A DNA stretch of 64,000 bases from Aureibaculum marinum (GTDB lineage Bacteria; Bacteroidota; Bacteroidia; Flavobacteriales; Flavobacteriaceae). The position numbers were made by a program, and so were the translations under genes. Positions 62,801 to 64,000 of this stretch are shown piece after piece (the stretch's first letter is position 1; each line of letters opens with the position of its first letter). A model generated the notes under the pieces. That model was not told where the DNA came from. It searched no databases and saw only the letters and a program-made list of their open reading frames with translations. The stretch covers positions 1 to 64,000 of the forward strand of contig NZ_RPFJ01000014.1 of assembly GCF_003813905.1 (NCBI RefSeq), written 5' to 3'.

Positions 62801-64000
62801 CTATTTTAAAAAACAATAGTCTAAATCTTCCCAAAACCTAACATATGACTTAGTTACAACATCAGCATTTTCTATTGTAAAAGGGATTTTTAAAGCCAAT
62901 GGTGCAAATGCCATTGCCATTCTATGATCGTTGTAGGTTTTTACAATTACATTTTTATTCATTTTAGCTGTAGAAGTTTTTAAATGTAAACTTCTATCAG
63001 AAATTTCCACATTGGCACCAAATTTTTCTAATTCGTTCAGTAGTGCAACTAATCTGTCTGTTTCTTTAATTTTTAGGGTATGTAACCCTGTTAAATCACA
63101 GGGAATACCTAATCCAAAACAAGTTACCGCAATTGTTTGTGCAATATCAGGTGCATTTATCAAGTTAAGCGTTTCTAAATCAGCATTAGCCGAATTCACC
63201 TTAGTTAGTGTTATAGAATTTTCTTGATATTGGGTTACTACCCCAAAGTTTTGATAAATATAAGCCAAGCAACTATCTCCTTGTAAACTTTTTTTGTTAT
63301 ATGATGATAAAGTTAAAGTTTTTCCAATTTCACTTAAAGCTACTAAGCTGTAAAAATAAGAAGCTGAACTCCAATCAGATTCAACAATAATTGTCTTGTC
63401 TAATATTGTTTTTTGAGGCTTAATTTTTATAATATTCTTTTCCCAACTTGTTTCAATTCCGAGTTGATTTAATAAGTTTAGTGTCATTTCTAAGTAAGGT
63501 CTAGAAGTTATTTTTTCAAGTAATTCAATTTCCAAACCATACTCTAAACTTGGAGCAATTAATACCAAAGCCGAAATGTATTGACTACTCACATTACCGT
63601 TTATTGAAACTTTATGATTTGTAATCTCTTTTCCTTTTATTTTCAGAGGAGGATACCCTTCCTTATCAACATACTGAATATCTGCACCTAACATTTTTAA
63701 TGCATCAACTAAAATTTTAATAGGTCTGTTTTGCATTCGCTCAGAGCCCGTTAACACCACTTCTTTATCTTTACTAACAGCAAAAAAGGCAGTTAAAAAT
63801 CGCATGGCTGTACCTGCATGACCGATATTAATTACTTTTTTATTAGACTGTAAAGCATTTGTTAGATGAACAGAATCATCTGAATCTGATATATTTTCTA
63901 ATCTTAAATTCGGATAGAATTGTTGTAATATTAATAATCGATTCGATTCACTTTTAGAACCTGAAATTCTAATGTTTGATTCAATTATTTGTTTATCTGT
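62801..64000 (-). CDS. aroA: 3-phosphoshikimate 1-carboxyvinyltransferase (5' end beyond window)
   Basis: EPSP synthase, which condenses shikimate-3-phosphate with phosphoenolpyruvate in the chorismate pathway. The frame stays open to the right edge of the window, so 399 residues are seen and a few N-terminal ones are missing. Near the edge ISGSKSESNRLLIL is the substrate-binding opening, followed by INIGHAGTAMRFLTAFF and GSERMQNRPIKILVDALKML. Later LKIKETDRLVALLNELEKFG and YNDHRMAMAFAPLAL complete the catalytic set. An internal Met at 63805 is not the start, because the conserved N-terminal motifs precede it. Confidence 0.95.
   Translation of the reverse strand, partial: TDKQIIESNIRISGSKSESNRLLILQQFYPNLRLENISDSDDSVHLTNALQSNKKVINIGHAGTAMRFLTAFFAVSKDKEVVLTGSERMQNRPIKILVDALKMLGADIQYVDKEGYPPLKIKGKEITNHKVSINGNVSSQYISALVLIAPSLEYGLEIELLEKITSRPYLEMTLNLLNQLGIETSWEKNIIKIKPQKTILDKTIIVESDWSSASYFYSLVALSEIGKTLTLSSYNKKSLQGDSCLAYIYQNFGVVTQYQENSITLTKVNSANADLETLNLINAPDIAQTIAVTCFGLGIPCDLTGLHTLKIKETDRLVALLNELEKFGANVEISDRSLHLKTSTAKMNKNVIVKTYNDHRMAMAFAPLALKIPFTIENADVVTKSYVRFWEDLDYCFLK

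Overview
The window comes from a low-GC, AT-rich chromosome of a Bacteroidota bacterium, most likely a marine member of the Flavobacteriaceae. The evidence is a complete Na+-translocating NADH:quinone oxidoreductase (nqrABCDEF); several type IX secretion/gliding components (a DUF5103 plug-like protein, a PorG-like DUF6089 protein, a PorP/SprF protein paired with a type B C-terminal-domain protein); the flavobacterial gene order nadK-porG-uppS-bamA-ompH-ompH-murI; and many promoters with the Bacteroidota -7 box TAnnTTTG. No rRNA, CRISPR array, prophage or SusCD pair is visible. The genus cannot be fixed from the sequence alone.

Layout. 1-3,860 is an accessory strip: a small EF-hand-like membrane protein, then an AraC regulator and an S41 peptidase, separated and followed by two decayed 3' ends of the same IS3-family insertion sequence. 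Short boundary motifs (AACGTTGT ... ACAACACCG) suggest gene insertion at recurrent sites. 3,864-5,525 holds an exported nucleoside-hydrolase-like protein and a polysaccharide deacetylase. 5,712-11,873 is the nqr operon on the minus strand. 12,038-19,833 carries the DUF5103 protein, apaG, a DUF3667 protein and a minus-strand envelope cluster containing two related tandem proteins. 20,159-33,176 is mostly housekeeping: pruA, a DUF502 protein, an unknown helical protein, rsmG, a fatty-acid desaturase, and the nadK to murI run. 33,506-45,180 contains lipoproteins, a gamma-carbonic anhydrase, the PorP/type B pair, an Nfu scaffold, dodecin, a DUF255 protein, an MscS channel and tsaB. 45,319-52,006 is a TolC protein followed by a cytochrome oxidase assembly block (DUF420, SCO, a cysteine-less SCO-like protein, COX IV, two COX III, heme O synthase). 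Two tRNA genes (Gly-GCC, Leu-UAA) follow at 52.2-52.4 kb.

52,681-62,000 is a carbohydrate region with two LacI-regulated units. The first is kduI-kduD-DUF4861, for 4-deoxy-5-ketouronate (pectin or other uronate) breakdown. It diverges from a LacI gene across a perfect 20-bp palindrome that contains the probable -33 elements of both promoters. The second is a nucleotidyltransferase, a NahK-like sugar kinase and a NagB-PIG-L fusion, together a likely amino-sugar salvage route. It diverges from another LacI gene across two TCGA-centred operator-like sites. The window ends inside aroA.

The items most worth following are the filled/empty cassette-boundary motif pair near the left end, the two LacI operator architectures, the amino-sugar operon with its two-domain enzyme, the cysteine-less SCO-like protein, and the tandem YEYDD-containing envelope proteins.
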